A stretch of DNA of 64,000 nt from the NCBI GenBank assembly GCA_018389105.1, contig JACATO010001548.1, positions 36,001 through 100,000 of the forward strand, read 5' to 3'. Source of the DNA: Nautilus pompilius. Its lineage: Eukaryota > Mollusca > Cephalopoda > Nautilida > Nautilidae. Both the position numbers and the translations under genes were made by a program. Under the pieces are notes generated by a model. That model saw only the letters and a list, made by a program, of their open reading frames with translations, did no database searches and was not told where the DNA came from. Below are positions 1-12,400 of the stretch, one piece after another (within the stretch, counting starts at the first letter, position 1; each line of letters starts with the position of its first letter).

Positions 1-53
1 ATAACATAGGTGAGAAAAGATTGAAGAAATATCTTGTTTATATCATTACACAC

Positions 54-172
54 CTGGTAACGGTTTGGGAGCCATCCACCGTGTTCTGTAGATCTTTCCG
101 GGACAGAAGGTACAACATATTGGATGTCCTAATTTTGTATATAAACGTATCCACCTGTTCTGGGACATCTCT
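54..172 (-). CDS. DUF885 gene exon 5
   Basis: The exon is 119 bases between a TTTCAG acceptor and a GTGTGT donor. It encodes RDVPEQVDTFIYKIR and then SLQNT-like residues, consistent with the segment following the ENY block. The intron upstream of it holds a 0.6-kb CA tract (coding-strand sense) that ends about 50 bases before the acceptor. Confidence 0.62.
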
Positions 173-3100
173 CTGAAATAATGGGTTTTTTAAAAAACAA
201 ATTGGTATAAACTGAACCAATGTGTGTGTGTTTGTGTGTGTGTGTGTGGTGAGTGTGTGTGAGTGTGTGTGTATGTGTGTGTTTGTGTGTGTGTGTGTGT
301 GTGGAGTGTGTGTGAGTGTGTGTGTGTGTTGTGTGTGTGTGTGTGTGAGTGTGTGTGAGTGTGTGTGGTGTGTGTGTGTGTGTTGTGTGTGTGTGAGTGT
401 GTGTGTGTGTGTGAGGTGTGTGTGTGAGTGTGTGTATGTGTATGTGTGAGTATGTGTGTGTTTGTGTGTGAGTGAGTGTGTGTGTGTGTGTGTGTGTGAG
501 TGTGTGTGTATGTGTATGTGTGTCTGTGTGTGTGAGTGTGTGTGAGTGAGTGTGTGTGTGTGAGTGTGTGTGAGTGAGTGTGTGTGAGTGTGTGTGTGTT
601 TGTGTGTGTTTGTGTGTGTGTGTGTGAGTGTGTGTGTATGTGTGTTTGTGTGTGTGTGAGTGTATGTGTATGTGTGTGTTTGTGTGTGTTTGTGTGTGTG
701 TGAGTGTGTGTGTGTGAGTGTGTGTGTGTGTTTGTGTGTGTGAGTGTATGTGTATGTGTGTGTGTGTGAGTGGTGTGTGTGTGAGTGTGTGTGTGTGTGT
801 GTGTTTGTGTGTGTCTGTGTGTGTGTGAATGTGTGTGTGTGTGTGTGTAATATTAAAGATATACATCCTAATTTTCAATATGTTACACGTGAAGAACGTT
901 TCTGTTCCACCACATCACATCTACGAACTTCGTTTACATCAATCCTGTTGAGATCTAAATTTTGGCCGCGCGAGTTATGTACAAATCACAAATATTTCAA
1001 TAAAATTCAAATTTTAACATTTTTTTTTTCAAATAGGAAAAATCTCTCTTTCGTCCTGCAAAGATAAGAAGAGGAGGTTGCAATACTCGGCCATCTACTT
1101 ACAAACGGCTTTCACTAGTGGTGTACATCCAACGTTACTCTTTTTTGAATACACTATCACTCTTGAAACAAGAAAGTTAAAGCTGGACACAGAGAACAGA
1201 TCATTTGGAAGCAGGTTCTTGGTAAACCCGACGCGAATAGAAGCATTTTATTATCAGCTGAAGTTTGTCTTTTACCCTTAAACAGGAGGTGATGGCGGAA
1301 CACCCCCATATTAATTTATATGTACTCACAATGGAGACGACATGGTACGCCGTTCCCATCTTCAAAGACTGCTTCATGAGAGAGATGCATTCGTTTATCT
1401 GTAAAAAACCAGAACACGATCAAAGCACCGGTGAGCGAGTTAACAAACGCTTTAGATCCGAAAGCTTGTAGATGCCTTTCAGCTCAACGACTCTAGAACA
1501 TTCCAAGCATTCATTACATATCTGCCAAAACCGCACCTAATAATTTTCCCTGCCAGGTACCATTTATTTGCTTCTTATCCGGAGTGCCTATTGCTAACTA
1601 AAAGCAATCTAAGGGAGATATTTCCTGTCTGACATAAATTACATACATACATATATCATACATGCACATATAAAAGGATATCTATTATTTACTTGGTTAT
1701 GAGGAAAATATCCTTATTCAATGAATAAAGATCATCAATTTTTAAAAAATGCACATAGATTAATACATTATATATTAATACTATTTCTTCAAATATGTAA
1801 CCATAAATTCAAGTCAACTTTCGTGAACCCTTATCTATCGATGCTTTTTTTCATTAAAGAAAACAAACTTAATGCTGTTTTATCTGATGTGCATTTTCCC
1901 TGAACTCTAAACTTATACACGGTCGGTAAGAACTCAGCAAAATACTTAAAGTTCCATGGATATTCTTAAGTGACACTAAAAATATCTGTTCGGGAATAAA
2001 GTTGTTCAACAAATATGGCTGCCAATATGTAATAACTTGAGATCTGAACGCATTACAAACAGAAGTATTTGTTTGTAAATGTTAGATATGTTTGCTTTAT
2101 TCAAACGTTTTCTTTCTGAATTTTTATCTTTGTAGCACTTTATGCTTTTAACCAAAAGATCTTCCCCATTGCTTTCCTTTTGTTCTTCCCCTACTGACGA
2201 AGTGCTATCAGGAATTCGTAGTAATCTTGGTAATGGAAATCGTATAAAAGAGTTTGTGCTTTCCTTTAACATCGAACCGATCATAAGGTGGTTCTAGAAA
2301 TCCTTTACAGCTGGCATCTCTCTTCGTAATTGAAACACGAGAAAAACATAAAAATTAAAACGATAAATATATCTCGCCTGTGTACTCATATCTTCGACTC
2401 TTCTCAGGTAGTTTTCAAACTGAAGAACGGTTGTTAGCGGTGAAAACTGTAATATCGTGAAGAGGTTGCTGTGGATTCCTTCCAGAAAATTGACCGGGTT
2501 GTAGGCGCTGTACCTGCAACAATATTTCTATTTCTCAATTTTAAGCTTTTACCGTGTATCATCAAAAATAATCGATTTTCTTTACTGGTGCCAATCAGTT
2601 ATGTATTTTTGTTAAAGTAATAATCTTTAGTTTTAAAAACTGCAAAATGTGCATTTATTAAATTTTCCGTTTTTATTTTCCTCCACAAGAAATTAGGAAT
2701 GTTTTGCATGATTTCCTTTTAAATTCCAAATCAAAACTTAACCGGAATCGTTGTGGAAGAATCTAACATTTTAAAATTCTGAAGCACAAGCAATAAACCG
2801 TCGTATGTATTTTATGTACAACACGAGGAAAGATCAAAACTGTACATCTGTTTGATTTTTAAACTCGTGCAATAAATTCTCGGTTTTTTTTTAAAATTTT
2901 GTTTATAACATAAAGTAAGGCAACATTGTACACTTCTTTACTTATCAATTTTGAAAATAATTTATTAATAGTAGACAAATTTTCTGCATCCTTCTGAGTT
3001 TAAAGTTTCCAAACTCATTTTATATTTAATTTATGATTTTAATTTATCAAATCAATGTTTATTCTCTTCAAATTTATATCTGCAGGACCCACCTTGTTTA

Positions 3101-5117
3101 AATTGATAGCATTTACAGTTAGTTTACCGTTACATTTAAAACTGTTGCATTAATAGGAAACCCATAGTTTCATATTTTATACTGACGTTAAACTTAAAAT
3201 CTACAAATACTTATCAAAAATTTTTCCGATGGGTTTTACAATTATAAATTAAAGCTGATATAAAGAATTATGATTTAAAACTTTAAAGTTAATTAAAATT
3301 TCTTTCCCAATTATCTATGTATGCAAGCGCAATCGGGTATTTGCTTTGAAGATATCTTCCTTATTTATATTCTTAATTTAAAGATGACACCGCTAATTCA
3401 GGTTTGAAATTTAAGAATACTGCTCTTAAACCGAGATGTAAACTTTTAAATTCAATAGGAAAAGTAAAAAGTAGAAATAAATTAAGCTTTGAACTTACAT
3501 CTTCCACTCATAGCCTTTAATGAATGTTTCCAGAAAGTTCTGTAAAACCTTGTAGTTTATCTGATTTTTTCGATCGACATTTTTTTCATTTATTGCCAGC
3601 AAGCGCTTCAAAAATGCTTCAACCATTTTCTAAACAGAAATAAATAAACAAGTAAAACATTCTTGCTTTAGTTTCATAGGTAAAATCCACAGCGATTTAT
3701 ACACAGAAACTTAATATATCAACTTATCGTGAATGTTAGTTTCCTTTCATAGAAGACCTTAGCTTGTCTACCTTTTGGATTTTCTGTGCAGGTGCGCAAT
3801 CTATATTTTAAAAAAGATAGTTTTTACCACCTTTTCTTATCATTTGCCAGGATTCATTGACTTAGATTTGTACAGGGAGATTTAAAATATTAGGTTTATT
3901 CAATGTATACTTTAAATTTGAGAAAAAATCAGATAGAAGTTTTCAAGCTAATTGTGTGGTCAAGGATACATTGTTTCGGTTATCTACAACTATCTTTAGT
4001 ATGTACAGTCATAATTTAAATAACCTGGCTAAAGTTGTAGCATGGTTTAGTGTACCTTTCAAATTAGTTTAAACCATAACCACTTTTCTTACACAGTTGG
4101 TCTTCAGGGAGGCAGGCAGTTATAAACAGAGCTTGCAAAAGGTTATAGATAGGAGTCCATGTCTGTCAATAAATGTCACGTAAAGTCCATCTCGATCAGT
4201 AAATGCGAGTAAATATCACGAGAAGTCAATATTTTCGGGAATGCCAAGTCCTCAACGTCAGTAAATGATACGTAAAGATGGATTCTTATCTATTGAGCCA
4301 ATAAATACGAGATCTTATCCACTCATTATAGAAAGAGTATTTTATCTACACTTTCGTGTCTCCAAATAAGGACTTTAGGATCGGAAGAAGGAATGGTGTC
4401 TCTAATAGAATTCCTTCATAAAATCTTTGACGTTCTGTTTGCTGTAGGTTCTAGAGTTTGTTTTTTTTTTTAAAAATTAAATAATATAAATTATTCCAGA
4501 GCGAAGTTTCGCTTTATTCGGGAAACGTTTTCCATTGTATTGCACTGATGATATTAACTAATATTAACTTTTAAGTAAAAATAAATAGATAAGTAGTTTG
4601 TTATCAGACAGTAAAGAAAAACAGGGACCAACAAAGGGAGGGAATGTGTACAAAGTCGCCTGGTCATGTGATTTACGAAAACCGCGATAATTTATGCGCG
4701 CACTGCCTGTCTCTCTCTCTCTCTCTCTCGGTCCGGGTTTTACCTTTCTCCTGATAAAACTGGACTCGGCGAATGAATCCAGACGACCGTTTTGGCTGTT
4801 TACTCCAACACTGGTGGAAAATTGCGGGAACTCTTTCAGCCGCCATTCCCAGAATTCCCTCTGAAGAATTTCGAAGTCATTTCCGGCACACGCTAAAATA
4901 ATAACAATTATTATTATTAATATAGTAATATAAGGTCTCTCGTGTATTGTTTTCACAATTAAAAAAAACATGAACTACCAATTAGAGATTTGCAATTAGA
5001 AATCTTTTCTCTCTCTCTCCAATTCTACCTTTTGAAATGAAATCTTTAAGAAGGTCGCTTACCTACTTCATAAAGTGATCTCGATGCTACAATGAGCAGA
5101 AGCAATACCCAGATCAT
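54..5117 (-). CDS. DUF885-family secreted protein, 5' five exons (partial gene)
   Basis: This is a split gene read right to left; its 3' part lies beyond the left edge. Five exons are visible: 5063-5117, 4744-4892, 3499-3629, about 2399-2513, and 54-172. The product begins with a hydrophobic signal peptide (about residues 1-15), so it should enter the secretory pathway. Exon 2 carries an EFWEWRLKE motif followed by STSVGV and GRLDS. Exon 3 has FIKGYEW and exon 4 has NFLEG. This motif order matches DUF885 proteins, which are known in bacteria and many invertebrates, usually 550-600 residues long, with no settled activity. Junctions 1-2, 2-3 and 3-4 are GT-AG and in phase. The exon 4 to 5 junction is unresolved: a GTCGAA donor at 2398 keeps frame best, and a GC donor at 2377 is the alternative. 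The family call is from memory of the family and fairly confident; enzymatic function is not claimed. Confidence 0.78.
222..848. repeat. Long interrupted (TG)n microsatellite
   Basis: About 630 bases of TG dinucleotides broken by frequent GAG, TTTG and TATG variants. It lies within intron 4 of the DUF885 gene; on the transcribed strand it reads as CA. The long open frames across it are artefacts of the repeat. Confidence 0.97.
849..2377. other. DUF885 intron 4 remainder, no further feature recognised
   Basis: AT-rich intronic sequence between exon 5 and exon 4. A 92-codon open frame at 2006-2284 on the minus strand has no recognisable motif and is left unannotated. Confidence 0.5.
2399..2513 (-). 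CDS. DUF885 gene exon 4
   Basis: The acceptor is TTGCAG, and the first base completes the Met codon of exon 3. The peptide contains NFLEGIHSN and FENYLRR, which fits the family's NFLEG and ENY blocks. The 3' boundary is uncertain: an in-frame GTCGAA donor follows 2399, and a GC-type donor would extend the exon to 2378. Confidence 0.7.
3499..3629 (-). CDS. DUF885 gene exon 3
   Basis: The exon is 131 bases with a TTTAG acceptor and GTAAGT donor. It encodes a basic, helical stretch ending in FIKGYEWK, with two bases of a split Met codon at the end. The KRL...INY...ETFIKGYEW order fits the second conserved block of DUF885 proteins. Confidence 0.8.
4744..4892 (-). CDS. DUF885 gene exon 2
   Basis: The exon lies between a TTTTAG acceptor and a GTAAAA donor and has 149 bases, starting by completing the split Ala codon of exon 1. 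It encodes the EFWEWRLKE...STSVGV...GRLDS block that identifies the family. A 20-base CT microsatellite lies just inside the following intron (about 4710-4729). Confidence 0.82.
5063..5117 (-). CDS. DUF885 gene exon 1 (signal peptide)
   Basis: The ATG at 5117-5115 opens a run of W, V, L and I residues typical of a signal peptide, and the exon ends at a GTAAGC donor after one base of a split codon. A pyrimidine tract ending in CAG lies immediately before the ATG, so this may be the second exon of the transcript behind a 5' UTR intron. Confidence 0.7.
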
Positions 5118-5534
5118 TCTGGAAGAAAAAGAAAATTCCTTTGTAGTTACTAAGGCAAAATCAAACGTTAGCGAAGTGATCTTCTGAATGAATTTTACGG
5201 AAAATCTTCATAATAAACTTTTTTCCCCCTTTAGCCAAAGTTTTGGTTTTTTTTTTTAAAATCGTGACTGCTTGGATATCAAGCGATCAGTGCGAGTTAA
5301 TAAAACGCGGTCATTTTGACACCCGATCCGATCGTTCGCAGCTGTTCGTGTCTCAAACGGTGGGAAGTGGTGGCGAGTCTATGCGGAAGGGGTGGGTGTG
5401 TGGGTGAGGGAGTTCCGTAGGGATGGATACACGGGTCCGGATAGAGACCGGAGCCAGTGGACTACCTCTGAACATTCCTCCCCCCTCGGGATGCCAGTTC
5501 GGATAATAATCGGCGAAGTGATTCGGACCGAAGT

Positions 5535-5610
5535 TTTTATATATATATATATATATAAGGGTAGGCGATAATAATAATAATAATAATAAATAAATAAATA
5601 AATAAATAAA
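5535..5610. repeat. AT / AAT / AAAT microsatellites
   Basis: A run of TA (about 5538-5558) is followed by ATA/AAT and then AAAT repeats to about 5610, upstream of the DUF885 first coding exon. Confidence 0.9.
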
Positions 5611-5619
5611 AGACAGAAA

Positions 5620-8600
5620 ATTTGCCAACAAGCCCGCGATTGTTTGCTGGTGGGTAGTAAAGAAGAGAAGAGCGGTAGACGTCCATCTAATAAATCAGGG
5701 TATCTGCGTCATGCTTTGATCGGGATGGAGTGGACGAAATGTAGCCTGTCATCGGATGTAGAGAGGTGAGGCTCCTTTCATGTCGAGCCAACCCCCCTTG
5801 ACGAAAAGGTAAAACGTTTTCCAGGTTAAAAGATATTCGACTACAGATTCTTTTTTGTCTCTCTCTTTGAAGAAAATAATTGGCTACCTTTTGAGGAGGA
5901 GAAGACGAGGAAGATTTCCTGTTCGGTGCGAGTTCGTCTCACGAACCGACCCGGGGTGTCTTCATCGCTGAGTCCGGCCGGCGTTAACTCGCAATGGGGC
6001 CTGGGCTACACGCGCCGATATCACCTCTTCGCCTCGCGTTACTGACTCGTACTTTCTGGTGCTCCGTTTCCCGCCCCCAACCCTTGTATCTTAAGCTTTC
6101 GTCTAGGAATCGGTTTCTCTGTTGGAAGATGGTAGCCGATTGCGGTCCGGTAAACTTCTTATGGTCGTTTTGCTGGATTGGCCAGACTTTTATTCCAGGT
6201 GGAGGAGCTCTGGGCCGGCCCACCTGTTGTCTGCTGGTGCCGAAGTCGGTTCCGATCTGCCGAGAGTCTGAGAGAAACGGGAGCTGAGCCATTCCAGCCT
6301 CCCTCAGACCCTTGGAATCCTGAGAAACTGCAGCAAGACCGGCACGAGTGAAGAAAGTCTGATTCCTCTCGTTTCAAACAGTGAATCCCCGCGCCACAGA
6401 AACTTCTTCTCCCGGCAGACACCCAACTTTAAAGCTGGAACGAAGGAGTAGCAGAGACGGTTTCGCATCGTGGACTTACGGCCGTTTTCCCTTTTAACGG
6501 AAGCTTTTGACGAAAGATAAATCAGCAACATCTCTGTCCGCATCAATATATTTTCTTCTGGCTCCCTCTCTGAAGTCTCGCGGTTACTGGTTGTCGCTTC
6601 GCTAGCACCGCGCGTCGGGCCCCCAGCGGTCCATCGGCCGAGGGTGCGTCTCCATGCCATCCTGTAGTCTGGTAATTAGACATCATGGGCTATAGAAAGT
6701 GTATTTTTAACAAGTAACTCGCATTAGTCTGGAAAGCTTTCCAAGCCTAGGAGTACAAGGCGGAAAAGGGTCTAAAGACCGTCATTTCTGAGGACGGTAC
6801 GCGGTCTATACGTGTCTCAAGAATTTTAATATTTCGGTTTATTGCCCTCCAAAAAAACCCCCGTAACTATACATTTAATGTCGATGTTTCCAAATACAAT
6901 AAACGAAAACTTACTGTTGCTATACTACAGCGCCTGGCATAAAGAACCAGCCAGAGAACCGTCCATCTCTAGTTGACGCCAAACGTATAATTTCGAAAGG
7001 CCGGGGTCTGGGGCCTTCGACAGCTCAAATTTCGAAAGGCCGGGGTCTGAGGCCTTCGACAGCTCAGAGGCGCGGGTTCTCTCCGTTGTGTCATGTGTTC
7101 CAGGTGTGTATCTCGGGACTCACCTGACATTGCTCGATTGTGTTCGGACGCTGCGTTTGAATGGATTATCGTGGATGGCGTAGAGATCGAACGAAGATGG
7201 ATCATTGATTCGTTCGACTCAGAACACGGGTACCGAAATTATGTCCAGTGTCCGCGAAAGTATAGAAGGAAAATCACGTGGGGTTATCTATAACACCAGC
7301 TGAGAAAACAGTTTCTCTTAAAGCAAACGTAGCATCACTTGGATGTTATGGATAATTTCGAAAAATCTATCACGGAAAAACAATAACGACTTCTCTTTGC
7401 AATTGATATTTCGGTCTCCGTCCTTTCATCTTTTGAGTTTTGACCCTTTACCCCCATATAGGCTGAACTATGGCCTTATAGGTGCTCTATTTTCGTTGAT
7501 TTGACATCGAATGTTTTCCCTGTCCTTTGTTCTTTCTAGCCAAGCAGAAACATATTGTTATTAATGTTCTCATAATTGTATGATTCTCAAAACAGGCTTT
7601 CGATTTTATTTATTTCCATTAACAGGAAATAGTTTATTGGATTCTCTATAAAATAAATATTTCAGATCAATAAGTTTGGCCTGTCTTGGGATGTGAATGC
7701 CTGTTTTGAAAATACCTCAGCGTTGAACTCAGTGAACCAAACAGAATAGATTAAATTTCATTAATTACATTTCTGGAAACGATTTTTTCCAGGTTTATTC
7801 CGGAAAAAAAAATTATATTCTTCTACCTTTTAAAGGCTTCGGCGTCGGTGTCTCACGTGGTTTTTTGTTCCTCCCGAGCCGTTGAAGGTAAAAGATGAGA
7901 ATCGCAGCTGTTCTTCGGCCACGTACTGATGACCAAAATTCGCCGACAGGGGGAAGAGAGAAGCCCAGGATGAAGGCGCAGGAACAACAGAGCGATGACT
8001 CTTCGCGCAGCGCGACCTTAATCAATATCTGAGCTTACTTTCTGCAATTTCCTCGTGCGCAAAAATACAAAAAAACACAGTGTTTGGCGTCTTCAGGGTT
8101 AATAACGTCGAAAGATGATTTTAGGATAGTGTTACCTTTCTGCCGATCCCACCATCCTACCATGGGGAGGATCAGGGCCGCCAGCCTTAGAAACTGTCGG
8201 CACTGGAAAGCACAGCGTCCTGGTGGTCCGTGGTCAACCAGCCGGACTGCCAAGGTCGCTGGCTTTCCCTAACATAGTTCCTTCTCCTTCTCTCTCTCTC
8301 TTTTTTTTTAACCAAGCGCCCCCTTTGGGTTCCCTAACATGTCTAAAAGTGATAAATTCCTAGTAAGGACTTTCGGTAAGTCTGCCCCGCCGTGGAATAA
8401 TTGCGGCGGTGCACCCTTTCCCTCTAGCCTAGCTTGGCTCGTGGAGACGTAATGGAATCGGTCTTCTCTTCATCGCGAATGGCGCATGATGGTGACGCTA
8501 TAGAAAAGTTTGTCTCGTTACCAAGCGACATACGGAAAGATGCGGCCTGAAAGAGAAATACGGTCTATTTAAAAGCCGCAAAATCCCTACCGTTCAAATG

Positions 8601-9320
8601 CTACTTGGACATCGTTTTTAATCAAATCTCGTACCTTTAATAAATGATGATCATTGGCTTTTACGCCTTAAATAATGTAACTCTGCGATACGGTGTAGCA
8701 TTATCACGTTGTGAGGAAATATAGCGGAGACTGCAACGTTAAACATCATAGCATAGAAATCACCGTACGGGAATTGAAGTAAGGCAAAATAAGTATTTTC
8801 CCCACTAACGATATTTATTGACACTGATGCATACAGAAAGCAGAGGGCTTTATCAAAGAGCGAGTCGGCTTGTATAATAGGAATTTTTAATGTTTAACAT
8901 GACGATGTCTGTCTGCGGCTTGGTATAGCTGGTGCAACGAGAAAACCACGTACTTTAAATGTGAAAATAAGTCAAATTCCTCGTTGTTTTTCTGTTTTAC
9001 AGTGTTGCTCAGAATTATTGGCTCCTCATCCGGAATAATTCTGTGGGTTTTGCTTTTATCGTTGTGTACAGTAGTATTTTTATAGACATAGGCACTTATT
9101 ACTCAAGTTTACCGTGTTTACTATTCTGCATTTCATCTTTTTAAAAGATTACTAAAGGAACTGTGATTATCAAAACAAGGATTAGTTGTCACTTAATGTT
9201 AAAATACATTATTGCATTGTAGCACAGTACATTCCGTTTAAAGACATAGAGAGGCAGACGTTAAATTATGCCACCATATTACAGAACAGTTTCTCTAATC
9301 CGACGAAGCACCAGGCCGCG
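5620..9320. other. Intergenic, partly GC-rich; no gene assigned
   Basis: The part from about 5900 to 6660 and 7800 to 8300 is richer in CG dinucleotides and could hold promoter or 5' UTR sequence for the DUF885 gene. Open frames at 6304-6660 and 8035-8253 on the minus strand have no recognised domain; the latter runs into a GTAACA donor-like site near 8121 but is not convincing as an exon. Confidence 0.4.
6989..7066. repeat. 39-bp tandem duplication with internal inverted repeat
   Basis: Two copies (6989-7027 and 7028-7066) differ at one position. Each contains CGAAAGGCC facing GGCCTTCG, an imperfect hairpin with one bulged base. Confidence 0.92.
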
Positions 9321-9322
9321 TA

Positions 9323-9492
9323 GTCGTCAGATTAAGGACTGATCGTCAGATTAAGGACTGATCGTCAGATTAGGGACTGATCGTCAGATTAAGGACTGAT
9401 CGTCAGATTAGGGACTGATCGTCAGATTAAGGACTGATCGTCAGATTAGGGACTGATCGTCAGATTAAGGACTGATCGTCAGATTAGGGACT
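9323..9492. repeat. 19-bp tandem array of alternating variants
   Basis: Eight full 19-bp units follow one partial unit. The unit is GATCGTCAGATTARGGACT, and the variable base alternates strictly A,G,A,G through the eight full units, so the real period is 38 bp in four copies. Confidence 0.97.
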
Positions 9493-9499
9493 GAGCCGG

Positions 9500-12400
9500 A
9501 TATCTGCATAGTTAAACAATAGGCATAATTTACCTGTAATACTGCAATCACGGTAACAATAACTCACCTATCGTGGTAATGCATAGTAAAACATAACACA
9601 CAGTACCGTGATACAGTCTCACCTAAATTAAGTGAAGAACAAACAGTACTGGGTCTAGCGGACGGCTGCTGTCTTCCTCTTGTACAGTCGTCACCTAGGG
9701 CCAGACGCAGGATACCGCAGCGCTGACGTTAGTAGGGGGATGCTCTTCCCTTTTATCCTTCGGCCAGATGAGAGGCTATTCTTCGACGAAAGTATAAAAT
9801 AACTCAATTGGAGGAATAAGTAATATAAGACGTTTTCCACGAGGCATGAAATATCCAAAGACATGCATCGGGAAGCGCAGGGAGGTGACAGACTGCACTG
9901 GTTTCGGACTGCTGCTGGCGTGTGGAAGTGCTGGATCATAAGATGCCGGATTATATGGATTTTATTGTGTAATGCTTAACAACTTAATAACACTCGATAT
10001 ATTAAATCGATTTCTGCAAAAACAACAACAAGAAGAGGAAGCCTCCATCGCCAGATATGCGTAACTATGCCGAGAGCCTTACCTTGCCGCGTTCACGAGG
10101 AAGTCCCAGTCGCAGAGAACTGACCGAATTCGCTATTGCGCAAGAATTTAAATCTTAACCGAATTGGGGGGATAATAAAAAAAAAGGGGGAAGGGCTAAA
10201 TGACAGAGAAAAGAGAGAGAGAGAGAGAGATGGTGGGGGGCATGAATTACGATGGCATCGGATACAAAACATCCGGCTTCGGTCTTTTTAAACTTTCGCT
10301 CGGCTAAACAAATTTCTATTGCCAAAATTAAGGTGCAAATCACGTGACCACGAGAAGGGGAAAATGTGGATCGCAGAGAGTTCTAAATATAAGCCCGGCC
10401 GGGTTTATGAATTAAACGGTGCTGGAGCTTATTTATTTACGTGCGGCCGCCTCGTTGGAACAAAACCGTCTTTATGCCGTCGGTTCACAATGGAAGGAGG
10501 TCTCCAAGCTACGCGGTGCAGCGCAGGTAGAGTTGACGTCAGGGTTGATTGAGGGAAAGGATTTAAATAAATACATAGACCGATAATAAAAAAAAAAACC
10601 ATGTTTGTGCGTACGGGCGACCGGGGGAAAAGGGGGGGAGATATTTTCAGCAGTTGTTCCAAAGGGGGGGAATTGTCTAAGCGCGGGGGGACAATAGAGT
10701 AGGTCAGGTGCGTTAGGCAAGAGCGAGAACGACTGGGACCCGAACCAGAAGAGTGTTGCAAAGGTTGGTTGGTTGGTTGGTTCCAGCCGGCGAGAACGGA
10801 CGTGATGGATCGTTGTTTTGTAAGAAAGAAAAGGGAGGACGGTTAAGGGGACATCCTCGATGGGGCTGTAACCGATTACAAGGGGGAGGATGCGAAGGTT
10901 GTGCGGAAAGATATTTCGGTATAGCTGATAATTATTGCAAGTTTTAAAGTAGTTTTATAGCTGAAGAGATAGGTAAGCCATTAATCTACACCACACGAGA
11001 ACTGTTGCCTCCGGGAGAGACTTGGAATACAATCGTGCTTGTAAACTTTGCGAGGAGGATGTCCATCCATTAAGAAGTGGTTCGTTAGCGACCTGCAATA
11101 CAATTCGCGTTGACAGACAACATATATAAGCCGCACTTTCCCATTAACATGTGTACACACCCACAGTTAATTAGCATCAATCACAGCAGTTAATAAAAAA
11201 ATTTTTAAAAAGCATTGGCAGAAAAACTACAGTAGAAATTCAGATTCCAGACCAGTTCCAACGAGTTTGTTCAATTAAAAATACGTAAACTCACTTACAA
11301 AAAAATCCACTTCAAATTGACGTCATTGCACATCAAAAGCTTCCTAGTTGGGTAATTAGTAATAAGGTGAGGCGAAATACGTGAACTCACCTTCTGTGTT
11401 CTCTGTAAAGGCACATCGCCAATAACCCTCTCTCTCTCTATATATATATCATGAAGATTGCTGTCATCATTTTGATGGTGTATGATCTTAGAATATAAAA
11501 CCAAACGTTAATTACAGAGGTTAAATACTAAGAAACTTTGCATAAACATAATAAACAATATTTTAAATTATTATTATTATTATTAGGCGTAGCTTTAACA
11601 AGCAAAATATTTGACTAACCTGTGGAATCGTTAATATGTTTTTTTTTTAGATTCTTTAAGGAAAAGCCTACGTTTTGTTCAAAATGTTGGAATAATTTAG
11701 AAATGAAGGATTGCTCACGTGTCCCTGTGTGTGTATAACCCGCACCAAGAGTTAAGGTTACAACATAAACTTATTCTACTTGGACATTTCTAACCTTAGA
11801 AGTAGGAAATAAATTGGCAAACAGTGGGTGGCTAAAGGAGTCAGTTGGAATATTAAAGCTCTTTGTTTACAAAGTAAAGGTTGTGGTGGATTTTTAAATT
11901 TTGTCTATTTTCCGTAACCATTTTGCAATTTTTGATTTAAAAAAAATAGGTTAATTAAATAAAAGTATAGATTTCGGAGAAAAGCAGACCTGACTGGTTT
12001 TTAGGCTGGGTGGAACTCCACTGTGCATGCAACGTTCTCGTTTAAGGGAGACAGAGGTGTAATGGATAGTCAGCCAGGTAGGAGGTTAGGGTTCCTTTCA
12101 ATGTCCATTGATGGACTGTGGCAAGTGATGACCGATACGTGGAAGCTTAAAAATTCCTGAAAGCTTTCGTACCAAACAGGAAGGGGGTGTGTGTGATGTA
12201 CTTTTTGTGGGGAGGTCTCTCATTCAGCTTTAATGTTTGTGAAAAACGAGAACTTAGAAAACATTACATCTAATCGATAACTCATAAAATCCACGGAAAA
12301 TTAATGTCTTTGGTTCCGATCTCGATAGACCCTTTAAACGGATGCTTTAACATAAAGGCGGAGTGGGAGAGCTTGTGTGCTCCGTAAAGCGAAGAGCGGA

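Noticed and set aside
129..878. Long His/Thr and Cys/Val open frames on both strands
   Set aside because: They are translations of the TG/CA microsatellite and have no non-repetitive coding content.
8035..8253. Minus-strand frame running into a GTAACA donor-like site
   Set aside because: No family resemblance, no matching partner exon, and the composition is not clearly coding.
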